This document shows positions 10,196 through 20,651 of a stretch of 64,000 nucleotides of DNA, in pieces. The translations under genes and the position numbers were made by a program. The notes beneath the pieces are model-generated. The model saw only the letters and a list, made by a program, of their open reading frames with translations. It did not search any database and was not told where the DNA came from. Origin of the DNA: Thereva unica (taxonomy: Eukaryota > Arthropoda > Insecta > Diptera > Therevidae); the NCBI GenBank assembly GCA_949987705.1, contig OX465282.1:86354070-86418069 (forward strand), written 5' to 3'. How positions within the stretch are numbered: position 1 is the first letter of the stretch; each line of letters begins with the position of its first letter.

Positions 10196-11500
10196 CATAA
10201 TAAGATGTCTGTTATAAATGACAGAAATAAATTTCCATCACTCATTTTTATTTATTAGCAGTTTTTTCATTAAATAAATATATTTATTTCAAAACTGTGA
10301 GGGTTATTTCGCCCTGTTTAATGAACTTTTAAAAATAGCTGAAGAGTGAGACAGAAGAACAAAAACTCTACCTGTCTATTTTTTGTTCTCATTATGTGAC
10401 TGATATGACTGATTAAAATTATTAAAGTTCATACGAATTTAACGTGGGAGCGAGACAATAGTATTTGGTGCCATATTTTGTATGGTATTTTGTTTATTTA
10501 TCAGTCCATTACTATTAGTCCATTCAAAACGCGGGGGGACGGGGGTGTTCCAAAAAAACACCGTTAAGAAATTCGAACCCTAAAGGTTTTTGGGGTCACT
10601 GATCACGAAAATCGGGGTCCCGCGGTCCTAAAACATGTGCGTCACCCCTAAAAATGAAAAAAAAAACACCCCTTTCTAGGGGTTTTTCGCGATTATTTCA
10701 ATAATAATGAAACCTAATGCGATGAAATGCACTTTTTTTAATATTTATTTGCGAAGGTGGTTGATTTGTACTAAATTAAGGCGAACTTTATGATAAGGGG
10801 TAGTCCTAAATGGTTGAAATTACCCCTAAATCGGCCAAAAATGGAAAAAATTGTAAATGTTTTTTTCAAGTTTATGCTTCAAATTCGATTGTGGGCGTGC
10901 TGTCAGGCAAAAATAAATTATTTTCAACCCTTAAGGGTTAAAACTACCCCTACAATAATAAAAATCAACTTTATATAAAACAAATTTTTTTTTTGGCCTT
11001 TTGTTTGAAATTTGGTTCAATAGGTATTATCACAAAAACGGTATTTTTTCAACCCTTAAGGGGGTAAAAACTACCCCTACATTAAAATTGTAATTGAAAC
11101 AAATTAAAAGTTATTGTTTTGTTGCACACCACTTAAAACAACGCGTCGACAAACTCTACCTCGCAGGTGGTGTGGAAATAAGTTGTAAGACTTCCAAACG
11201 CTTGTCATAAAATGAATAGGTACTTCCGTATCTTGCTAGACAGTTAGCACAACTGAAAGAAGCACTTTTTTGTGCAGCCCTAACACAAATTATTTAAAAA
11301 AAATTAAGGAACTAATACATATTATTATTCAAAGATTCATTTTAAACCAGCTCGTACGTTTTAAAACATACCATTACATTAACCAAATAAAGTAATTTCC
11401 TATAAATATCCTAGTATTACTGATAGTGAGACATCTTATTGACGTGTATCTGGTCATGAGATATTTGTGTGACCGTGAAACATCGTATCGCACATTTGCA
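10196..11500. other. Intergenic, repeat-like, no gene
   Basis: No gene. Between about 10780 and 11100 a degenerate repeated motif (CAACCCTTAAGGG followed by AAAACTACCCCTAC) occurs at least twice, at 10928 and 11050, with a weaker unit near 10800. The rest is AT-rich. Confidence 0.45.
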
Positions 11501-11838
11501 CAAAATCCTCAATCGGGAAACGCGAGCCCCAGGCGTTGAAGGCAACGGAGCCCACCTACTTAACCTGTTTCTGACATCTCACCCAACACGGTAATTTGGA
11601 TCGCTGCCTAGTCAGCACTAATTCCCTATACTAATCTTCTACCCCTACCGACACAGTTTCCAAAAAACCGTCTGGCACTATGGGAAAGCCAACTGGTTGG
11701 GGTGTATTCGCTTTTTTCAAGCCACTGACTGGGATCTGTGTTTCCGTGATGCCAGTGCGAGCTATGCCCCTCTCTGTATAACTAAAATTATGCGGACTGG
11801 AATGCGCTTGTTCATTCCTCATTCTACCAAATCTATAA

Positions 11839-11994
11839 AGGCCCCCATACACGGTCAAATTGGTTGTACATCCAGAATTTCATCAAACCTATACGCGCAA
11901 CGAGTTTTGGTCCGCCGATCGGCCCACAATCGATAGTTTTGGTTGTAACATCCGCCCTTCGATGTACATCCAATTTGACGGTGTATGGGGGCCT
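11839..11994. mobile_element. 156-bp MITE, AGGCCCCCATACACGG termini, TAA duplication
   Basis: Inverted termini AGGCCCCCATACACGG / CCGTGTATGGGGGCCT with direct TAA at 11836-11838 and 11995-11997. Removing the element plus one TAA rejoins the LINE frame as KSIKARPYRWFNG, so the boundaries are exact. A PIF/Harbinger-type origin is inferred from the 3-bp TWA target. Confidence 0.9.
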
Positions 11995-12872
11995 TAAAGG
12001 CCAGGCCGTATAGATGGTTTAATGGGGAATGCATGGACGCAATTAAAGCTAAAGAAGCTGCTTATAAAGCGTACAGATTCTCCCGAAACGAGTCCCGTCG
12101 TGGTGAGTATATCAAGTTAAAAAATTCCTGTAATTCCACCATAAGGAAGATTAAATCGTCATTTGACAACAAATTGAGAAACAAGATTCTCAACACAAAT
12201 GCTGGTAGCAAAAACTTCTAGTCTTTGATAACTTCCATCAAGAAGAATTTTACCTCTTCCTCAACCCGCATTCATTAATGGGAAGGAGGTGATAACAGAA
12301 AGCAAATCCAAGGCCGTTGAGTATGGTCTGGTTGCTCTAGATATTTTCAAGGCTTTTGACAGAGAGTGGAACCCCGCTCTCCTGTCTAAACTCCAAGCTA
12401 TTGGTATTGATTCAGGTCTTACTAGGGAATCCAATCCCGCCATTGCGTGATCAGTAATGCGGGACTAGACATGCGGGATTCGCGGGATTTGGCCTGTTAT
12501 AAGGACCGAGACTTAGTAGAATAATACTAAAAATATTGCAAAGTATTAATAAAATTAGATTTAGACCACTGTTTTGCAATTCCAGTTGCACCAGCAAGAT
12601 CTTGCCCGTGTACGGAAGTTGTCGACAGAAACGAAACCCATTTGAAACTAGTTTGAACTGTTCGAGTAAGACTGCTCTTGCCGGTCGGAAGTGATTCCAG
12701 TTGCATGGTTGCACATCTACCTGACATTTTGCCAAAACCTCGTTCAGTTTAGTTGTGCGCGTGTGTGGACATAAATTTCAGTTTGATTGCAAACTGGTTG
12801 TGTTCGTGATTATTGTGAAACCGGTATGTAATTAGGCTTGCAAATAAGTCGACTCGTGTGTGGAGGGCCTTA

Positions 12873-13321
12873 CTGCCCAATTATAATGAACGGATTTGAG
12901 CGCGACAAAATGGATTGAACTGTCAAATTGGTTTTCCCAGCATACATTTTAGACCTGACCGATTATAATGAACGCATTCAAGCGGATTCGGTCGGATTTG
13001 AGCGCATTCGTTTTTAAAAGATTAGAAATTGCCGCATTGAACTGTCAAAAGTTTGATAAACATAAGAATAAAAGTTGAAATGTAAAAATGTTTACCGTCG
13101 ACCAACTCGTCAACAAGGTTAAAAATTATGAAATTATTTATAAAAAGCGAAAAGTGGCTATAAAAACCATAAAATGAATTTTTTTTGCACTCTTGTTTAC
13201 CATAGATTTTTACGTTTGAATCCGAGCAGATGCGTGATTATAACCAGTCAATTTCCCATCCGATCAAATGCGTTTTTTTGACATTCCAATCCGCTCAGAT
13301 CCGTTCATTATAATTGGGCCT
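12873..13321. mobile_element. 449-bp MITE, GCCCAATTATAATGAACGG termini
   Basis: Termini contain GCCCAATTATAATGAACGGA in inverted orientation at both ends. The flank is TTA at 12870-12872 and 13322-13324. The right-hand TTA is also the left TTA of the next MITE, so the two are directly abutted. Non-coding. Confidence 0.8.
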
Positions 13322-13324
13322 TTA

Positions 13325-13705
13325 AGGTGCCGGCCCATAGAACGCGTTAACGCGATGCGCGCGCAAGATGCGTGTGACATTTCAGTTGAAGTAAATGGTA
13401 TTTAATGGAACCAGTCCCAATGACTACCGCGACACACGCAAATAAAGCTCCCAACGCTTGGAGTTGACCAATTTTCAACTTTTCCATGCGATAGGCGCGT
13501 TTGACGTTTGTTGTGTACATAATTTGAATTTTCAATCTTTTTTTAATCTAGTGTGCGAAGTTTAAAAACAGGAATTTTTATTAAATGAGTTGAAATGTCA
13601 TACGCGTACAACGCGTTCATTGGGTCTGTCGAATTTTTCGGAAACGGAACTCTCACACGCATCTTGCGCGCGCATCGCGTTAACGCGTTCTATGGGCCGG
13701 CACCT
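13325..13705. mobile_element. 381-bp MITE with ~55-bp CpG-rich TIRs
   Basis: Inverted termini begin AGGTGCCGGCCCATAGAACG and continue through GCGTTAACGCGATGCGCGCG for about 55 bp with near-perfect identity. TTA duplicates at 13322-13324 and 13706-13708. It inserted into the TTA left by the neighbouring MITE. PIF/Harbinger-type by target size (inference). Confidence 0.9.
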
Positions 13706-13730
13706 TTACACTCCACAAAATACATACATA

Positions 13731-14113
13731 GCCCCCTTTTAGACGGGCGGACACCGAACAGACAAAACGAACGAACGAACTGGGTGTATAGGGAAGAGGG
13801 TGAGAGAGGACGATGGGGAGGGCAGACAATTTTCATGGACACTTTCAGCGAACTGTGAACGGACAATTTGACAGTTCCTGCGTTGTTGTTGTTGCTAGGA
13901 TGAGAGGGCAAAAGCAAATTTCAAAAAGCAAGAACAGCAAGCCATGAAGTTTTTATAAAAGCAACAACAAAACCCAATCATTTTTGGCATTTTGTCCGTT
14001 CGTTGGTGTCCGCCCGTGTAAATGCCCAGCCGACACTCCACCGGGCTTCAAAGGAGAATTTGCGATTACAGTTAAGTTTTGTCTGTTCGGTGTCCGCCCG
14101 TCTAAAAAGGGCC
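13731..14113. mobile_element. 383-bp MITE, CTTTTTAGACGGGCGGACACC termini
   Basis: Inverted termini contain TTTAGACGGGCGGACACCGA at the left and its complement at the right, with tips GCCCCC / GGGCC. ATA duplicates at 13728-13730 and 14114-14116. A second, internal inverted pair (GTTCGTTGGTGTCCGCCCGT near 14000) suggests an internal duplication of the terminus. No coding capacity. Confidence 0.85.
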
Positions 14114-15040
14114 ATATTTATATTCGTTAGTTGAAGATATGTGCCTACTAAGCAATACAGCAAAAACACAAAATCGTCTAAGTATATTTATGTGCGTGTA
14201 TCCTAACGTGATCAATTACTGAGTTTCCATGCAGAGTTTCCCCTAGGATAACACAGAGTAAGGAGAAATACGGGTTGAGTAAAGTTTCGTTAAATCCAAG
14301 AAAACTCCACGAAACCCGTCGGATTAAGCCGGGTTTTGCATATGTGTTCGTTTAAGTGACAAGTTACCCTACGCCTTACGACAGGGGATTCCCCACGTGC
14401 ATTACTTTGTATCCATGAACAGAGGTAGTTCCGGATTGGCCTGAATACCTTGTTTGACTGTAGTTTGTTACGCTCTTACTTCATATAATACTTATACTAT
14501 ACTATTTAGAACAAAATCAATTAATTTGTTGAGATTTTGATGCGGGATTGGATTCCCTGGAACTGGATTGAAAGCTTTCTTTCTGGCCGTTCAATCAAGG
14601 TAGTATTGGATCGCGTGGAATCCAACACACAATCCATCTCGGCCGGCGTTCCCCAAGGAACTACCCTTTCACCTGCTCACTTTGTAATATTCATTACCTA
14701 TCTGCTCGCAATCTCCTCCAACCCACTCCACAGTTTCGCGGTACTCTTAAGGCAACGCTATAAAAGCAAGTGCCAGACCTTGTCTCTTGGACCGTGAACT
14801 CATGTCCAGCTCTCTTAACGCGGACATCAAACTCATTCTTGACTAGCCCCAAGAATCGGATCGAATTCAACGCATCAAAAACAAAGTACTGCCTTATCTC
14901 CACCAAAACCTGCACGGACCTTCGCTCTATTTCAGTGGACGAGGATAACAGCTGACCCATCTATCAATATCCTGGGCTTGCCTCTATGCAATGATATGCA
15001 ATGGGATAGTCACATATTCCAAATCGCCAAACAAGCTTAA

Positions 15041-15471
15041 CCCTTAGCTGGACCTGGGAGTGCAGGGACACCCCAGATCTAAAAAAACCGTTTTCATGAT
15101 ATAAATCTTGAAAATAATATATGCGGGACCACAGAAGTACACTATCTTGAAGGTTGTGTGTTAGATGGAGCTATTTAAATTGCTTTTACGCGGGTGCGGG
15201 AGTCCACACAATCAAAAAATATAGGGAGTTTTGATTTTTTGAAGCAAAATGTCGTGTTATCATGTTTTTTCGCACCTTTAATTTTTTTCTGTCGTTGTAA
15301 TAAAAATATCTCTCAACTATTAGTACATAAAAAAGGGTTGCCAAAGACCCCCCCTTGATTTTTTTAACGGTCAATATTGCATATTTTCCATGGAAATGAT
15401 TTTTTCGCGTGGGGTGCGTAGACACCCCATAGGCCAGTTATGTTACAAAATCGAGGTGGGCCAGCTAAGGG
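15041..15471. mobile_element. piggyBac-type MITE, CCCTTAGCTGG termini
   Basis: 431 bp. Inverted termini CCCTTAGCTGG / CCAGCTAAGGG, flanked by TTAA at 15037-15040 and 15472-15475. TTAA target plus a CCC start is the piggyBac signature. It splits LINE family C after AKQA; the LINE resumes directly at the right flank. Non-autonomous. Confidence 0.9.
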
Positions 15472-16010
15472 TTAACAATGCCTCGAATTCCTTAAGAGAT
15501 GCAAGTTCCTTCTTCAGCCAGCTACCCTAGCTACAATCTAAAAGTCCTACATTCGACCCCACCTTGAATACAACTCGTATATCTGGGCGGGCGCCCCTAA
15601 AACCACATTTACTTGGCCGGACAAGGTGCAAAACCGCGCCATCAAACTCATAGCCGATATCACATTTTGCTCCTCCATCGACCCTTAAGCCACCGAATGA
15701 ATGTAGCTGCAAGTTTTACCGCTATTATCACAGTGACTGCTCCACTGAAATACAGAACTTTCTTCCCGCAACTAGACTAACCAACTCGGCTCACCCCCAT
15801 ACGCTGCAGCCCTACGGTATATACATTACGGTATAGAAGCTCTTTTATAAATAGAACTCGATTGTGGAACTGTCTTCCGCAGTCGATGTTTCCCAGCTCA
15901 TATAACATCTCTTATCTCATATAACAAGCTTACTACTATACATTGCACTATGACTCGAACGACATGACGGACTAATAGTACAAAGGGTGACACCTAAGCT
16001 TCATTGTATC

Positions 16011-18159
16011 ACCAAAAAAAATCATCGTATCGTATGATATAACGATAGATTGATATGGGTAAAGGATCTGTCTTTATCAAGTTTGTAACAGCTTTATTAT
16101 TGAAGTTCTACTCTAATAATTACGATATAAGTAATTAACGAACAGACTTATATGGTAAAGCTAGAAAAAGGATTGAAAAATATAATTCGCCGCTTAATTT
16201 CGCTGCCCTTCGATCATTGAACTTGAACAAATAAACGCTTTCACTTTCTCAGCTCTAATAAAAATATTTGTTGTCCTTTAAAATTATTAATGCAAACCTC
16301 AAAGTATAATTAGTAAAACCAAAAATGTAAATGTCTCCTATATTCGTCGGCTTTTGCGGTACAAATAAACAATTGTTTGAGTAGATCGCTCTGATTTAAG
16401 TGAACATTAACTCATTTAGTGCATGCAATATTTACACCGTAAGCCACAAAATGGTTAATAATTAAGTGTAATAAATAAACAAGGCAATTTTTTCATAAAT
16501 ATGCGTTATGAATTATTTTATCAGTTATATCAAAAGTCTTTTTGGCACGTAATCTCTCGTCTTTGCGTACCATTCATTATGAGAAGAAGCGATGAGAGAA
16601 TATTGTAAACATTTCACTGGAATCTGGAATTTTAATAAATGAATATCGATTTCCTTCTTCAATAGAGATAATCAAAAAATTTTGAAAGCTTTCAATATAA
16701 AGTGAAATTTTTATGTTTGATTTTGGTAATGTATAGTTAGAAATGATAAAATTTGAGGATATTTTAAAGCGACCACGTGTGTCAATGTTACAAAATAGTG
16801 CTGACTCGATTTAGTTACGAGAATAGCAGAATGATAAGGTATCGATAAAGAAAGATAAGAATATTTTTTACGTTTTTTCGGTTTAATTAGGTGACTTCGA
16901 TAGGTCTACAAATACAATAAATTAATACCTAAAAACTGGAAACTCTCCTATACCTATCCTAAAAATCGGATAATTCTAGGGAAAATCTGTTCTTGTTTTT
17001 GTTTTAAAACAAAAAATTTGCATATAAATGTATGTACAAAAGAAAATTTTGTCGATAAGCAAATTTTGGGATGAGCAACAGATTTTTTTCTGCCAAACAC
17101 CATTTGACCTTACATACCAGAAGCCACGCAGCAACAATATTGTAGAGTTCTCTCTAAAGATAGTATAATAGGCTAAACCATTAGCATTTTACACAAAGAA
17201 CGGGAAAACACTGGCAAATGAACAAAAGCTCTAGCTAAAAAAAAAGCAGGTGTTGTTGATCTCGATGTGGTCGAGAAAATATTGACCATCTTCCAGCAGC
17301 TAGAGAGCCCTATCGTGCCATGACACAATCAAGAGGAAAATTACATTTAATAAATTTTTGCAGCCACAAGGTCATATTATTCACATTCACTACCAAGAAC
17401 GGGGGCCCATATTGTTAAATATCAATACAGAAATTTTTTAGCGATAATTTGTTATCATTGCAGAAAACAGATTAAAACCAGTTTATCCAAAAAGTGTATT
17501 TTTTTACTAACGTGTGTGAAACAAGCAACTGTAGTCGCGATTTCTGGTAAAATGAAATTCAAGACGTCATTAAACAATTACAGGAGCAGCTTGGATATAA
17601 ACTGGTTAACAACTCAATAAATTATTGTTTCACCAAAAGATATAGACACTATTTGCAAAAACAAGAACTTTTTTTTACTTTTTTAAATCCATAACAATTA
17701 TGGCAATTTTTTTTTTATCTCACACACCTGAATAACTTAAAAAAAACTAGATTCTTTTCCTGGCTTTCGTATGCAGTTTTATAAAAGCATGAAATTATTA
17801 ACTTTTATGCGCTTCTTTTTACAGGAAACCGTCATTAAATTAGAGCGTAAACTTTTTAGCCACTTTTAACACACATTTCAACAAATTAATTATGTTTTTT
17901 TATAATAATTTTCCTTAAATACGGTACCAGCAAACAAACACGAAACAGGGAATGTCAAAAAATCTAGTCAACATGAACACCATCTTTTGGAAGTAGAGTT
18001 ACTATAATTCGCAATTGCCAGATGTGGTTTTATTTTATATTTACATAATTATAGCATATTTTGGGATTTTATATTTTTATTTTAAATGTAAACAATTTTT
18101 CACTTATTTTAACAATTTTAATAATTTTGAATTGATATCATAAATCAAATCTTGCAGCT
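16011..18159. other. Intergenic AT-rich, no gene
   Basis: No credible ORF, RNA gene or repeat end seen on either strand. Confidence 0.5.
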
Positions 18160-18162
18160 TTA

Positions 18163-18802
18163 AGGCCGTATCAGATCAAATTTTTGAGGAGCGACAGCAG
18201 CAGCGGAAGAGGCAGCATGCTGCTTCTTGTATCAGATTCGTTATAGCAGCAGCAGGTAGCGGCGGTTGTAAAGCTGGTGACATATCCCAGCCGTACATGC
18301 ATTGCATTCAGAGGCTCCATGAAATCCGGCGAATTTCGTCTGACATATAATTACATGGTTTGCGTTCCGTGCCGGCTGTCACACATAGCCCGAAAATCTA
18401 AGTAACGTGTTCATGTGTTTGTGTGCTTATGCTTGTGTGTGCTATCTCGAATGCGGCAATGCAGAAAAAGTTGAAAGTAGCCCGACCTTTGCGTGGCATG
18501 CCTTCCACTCTCGGGACATTCCGTCAGCTCGCATTTGAATACACACACTTCTACATTATCTGTCAACGAATGCAATGCATGTACGGCTTGGATATGTCAC
18601 CAGCTTAAAAGCGTGGTAAGCGTCTTAAATAAAAAACTGAAATGTCAAAAAAGCTGCCTTGATGGGCAGCAAAATTAGGATTAGGAATGAAAATGCAGTG
18701 GCACCATTCAGTGCTGCTTCTGTGGTCATGTGACCCGCTTTGACCAATAGAAAAGTTTGCTGCTGATATTTTTGTTGCGCTGCTTTGGATCTGATACAGC
18801 CT
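18163..18802. mobile_element. MITE with AGGC(C/T)GTATCAGATC termini, hosting another MITE
   Basis: Inverted termini AGGCCGTATCAGATC and GATCTGATACAGCCT with TTA at 18160-18162 and 18803-18805. GCAGCAGC-type triplets occur near the left end. The 334-bp AGCTGG MITE (18272-18605) is nested within. PIF/Harbinger-type by target (inference). Confidence 0.85.
18272..18605. mobile_element. MITE with AGCTGGTGAC termini (copy 2)
   Basis: 334 bp with ~40-bp inverted termini and clean TAA duplicates at 18269-18271 and 18606-18608. It matches the copy at 3023-3354 in inverse orientation, including the spurious frame MLMLVCAISNAAMQ. Confidence 0.92.
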
Positions 18803-19013
18803 TTACTGCATAATTAGAAATGGACGTCAACTATGACGGCGACCACGGCCACGGGGTTACTCGCGGCGAAATTAGTCGTGTGAACACAAGTAGGGCGATG
18901 TTGCCTAGCTACAATCCCAAAATTTCCATCGTTTCATTATACATTTTGCGGTTAAAAGGAGTATTAAAAACGAGTTCTTGTCAGCATATATGTACACAAG
19001 TATTTAAATGCCG

Positions 19014-19244
19014 CTATATGAACTGCTTATAATAAAATACTGTCGAAAAACAAAAATCATAAAACAATTTTGACAGATTACGGCTACGAATCCTACGAAC
19101 AGGAGACTTATATCCTTTAATAACTGAAAATAACTGTTCGCACCGATAAGTACATCCCAACATGGAAATCATTCCATATTCCAACTTGACTGGTAAATAT
19201 TTGTAAAATTCAGGGACACCCACTTCAATGAATTTTGTCTTCAA
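19014..19244 (-). pseudogene. hAT-type transposase C-terminal dimerisation fragment
   Basis: The frame contains EFYKYLP, then GMISMLGCTYRCEQLFSVIK and R.R..NLSKL. This resembles the C-terminal dimerisation (hATC) block of ZBED/GTF2IRD2-like proteins, which usually reads SMFGSTY.CEQ.FS.MK followed by R.RL.D.HL. Only about 60 residues remain and the helix end is degenerate. The identification rests on this block alone. Confidence 0.6.
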
Positions 19245-19854
19245 ATTTGAGTGGCGCTCTGTCGATAACCTCCATGGCTATGGCTTGTTTACGACAAGTA
19301 TATGATTTTTGTACATGCACGATATCGCGCGAACGAACCATGATACCGCGTTCGTCGAGGTGTCGATCGAAGGGTATTAACGAAAATAAGACCTTAAAAG
19401 ATATTCATCAAATTCGGTCGTTTTTTTGTTAATACGACGTACGTTATTTTTGCACTAGCACGTTATCGCGCGAAACAAAAATTATATCGACTTCATTGAA
19501 GTGCAGATCGAAGAATAATAACGAAAACAGGCTTTGAAAAAAATGTCATAACATTCGCCAAGCCGTTTTTTTGTTTAAATGAAGCCCATTCAAAATGCAG
19601 TTACCTTTTCTCGATTCATCAAAGCGATAGCTTCCCATCCTTTACGAATTTTTCAAACCCTATATCAGCATTTTTTGGACGGAGAGTGTTTTCCATTATT
19701 TGCTTCTTCAGTTCAGAATGAATTCGACCAGGCACTCTAGTGAAGCGAACGAAGTACGAAGGAAATGTGTGCTGTTTGCTAACGCTAAGGAAAACAAATT
19801 CTCTAGAAAAATCTTACGAATTTTCTACTTTTATCCTTATTTGAACTAGCTTAT

Positions 19855-20010
19855 CTAAGGATTACTTTGGCACCAGTTCTGGTACTAGTCCATTTCTCAC
19901 TAGTACTATTACTAAAATATCCATTCATAATATTCAACATTCATCACACTGGAATTTTGATCGTGTGGACCGAAATGGTCAAACCCACAACCCCACTAGT
20001 TTTTATTCTG
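19855..20010 (+). repeat. Dispersed repeat fragment (copy 1)
   Basis: Matches 42972-43130 in the same orientation: GGATTACTTTG(G/T)CACCAGT, then TACTAGTC, GACCGAA(A/G)(T/G)GGTCAAACC and AACTAGTTTTTAT-like text. The parent element is not identified. Confidence 0.6.
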
Positions 20011-20651
20011 TTTCGGTTTGTTATTTTTTTATACATTATTGTGTGTCGTACAAAAGTTTGTTGCGGGGCGCGAGTTTTACACAGCCGGCCTACACTGTCC
20101 ATGCCATATGGAAATGACCATAGCTAATGAAGACGCAGTGTAAGATAGTAGATTTTAACTGCTTGTAAAATGCCCATAATTTTGACCAATTATGGGAATT
20201 GGTTTTTGAAATGTTTAGCTAAAATAATTGTCTACAATAATTGTTATTTTTGTTTCAATTCCTTTAAAAATTTATAACGAAAATTGCTAAAAACATGTAT
20301 GATTTTAAAACAACGTTATTTTCAACGGCAACCATTTAGGAAAAACATTTTGCTTGAACTTATTTCTTCAAACACTACTCCGTTTTAGAAATAGCTATTT
20401 TTTATTAATCATAATTTTAATTTTGTTATTAAATATTTATCATTATTATAATTTTGTTATGATTAAAATATTTTATTTATTAAAAATTTCCCATATAAAT
20501 TCCTACTATTTGGCATTACTTTCCGTTAAAAAAAATTTCCAAAAAAATTATGACAATTTTAATCAAGAAATGTCATCTAATTTGATAAGTGTTTTATAAA
20601 GTTGTAAAAATTATTTTTTAATAAAATTTATAGATTTAAATTGATGTAAGG

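Larger units (their letters stand above)
12424..14558. mobile_element. TIR element inserted in LINE family C, itself hosting three MITEs
   Basis: The outer inverted termini AGGGAATCCAATCCCGC (12424-12440) and GCGGGATTGGATTCCCT (14542-14558) bracket 2.1 kb that splits the LINE RT between GL(T) and NWIESF. The internal part is largely three later MITEs at 12873, 13325 and 13731. The target duplication is not resolved, because AGG/GG overlaps the tip sequence. No transposase is visible, so it is a non-autonomous element. Confidence 0.75.
11530..16010 (+). mobile_element. Non-LTR retrotransposon, family C, copy 1, heavily interrupted
   Basis: LINE relic read in pieces. An endonuclease C-terminal part lies at about 11540-11838 (LLNLFLTSHPT). 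The linker WFNGECMDAIKAKEAAYKAY starts after the MITE at 11839-11994. The RT start is near 12330-12424. The RT palm resumes at about 14559 (WIESFLSGRSIKVVLD, then SAGVPQG). The C-terminal part runs at 15476-15720, and the 3' UTR ends near 16010 with AGTACAAAGGGTGACACCTAAG before an A-run. The gaps are DNA elements. Many stops are present. Relatives lie at 40386, 34900, 57980, 62750, 21480 and 29147. CR1/L2-like affinity is only a guess. Confidence 0.8.
18806..20640. other. Intergenic, mostly non-coding
   Basis: Holds a hAT transposase relic (19014-19244) and a short dispersed repeat (19855-20010). Otherwise AT-rich without a recognised gene. Syntaxin-8 begins at 20652, so its promoter should lie in the right part; no core motif is convincing. 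Confidence 0.5.

Noticed and set aside
18423..18608. Similar frames starting MLMLVCAISNAAMQKK at 18423 (+) and 3204 (-)
   Set aside because: Both lie wholly inside MITE copies with clear TIRs and target duplications.
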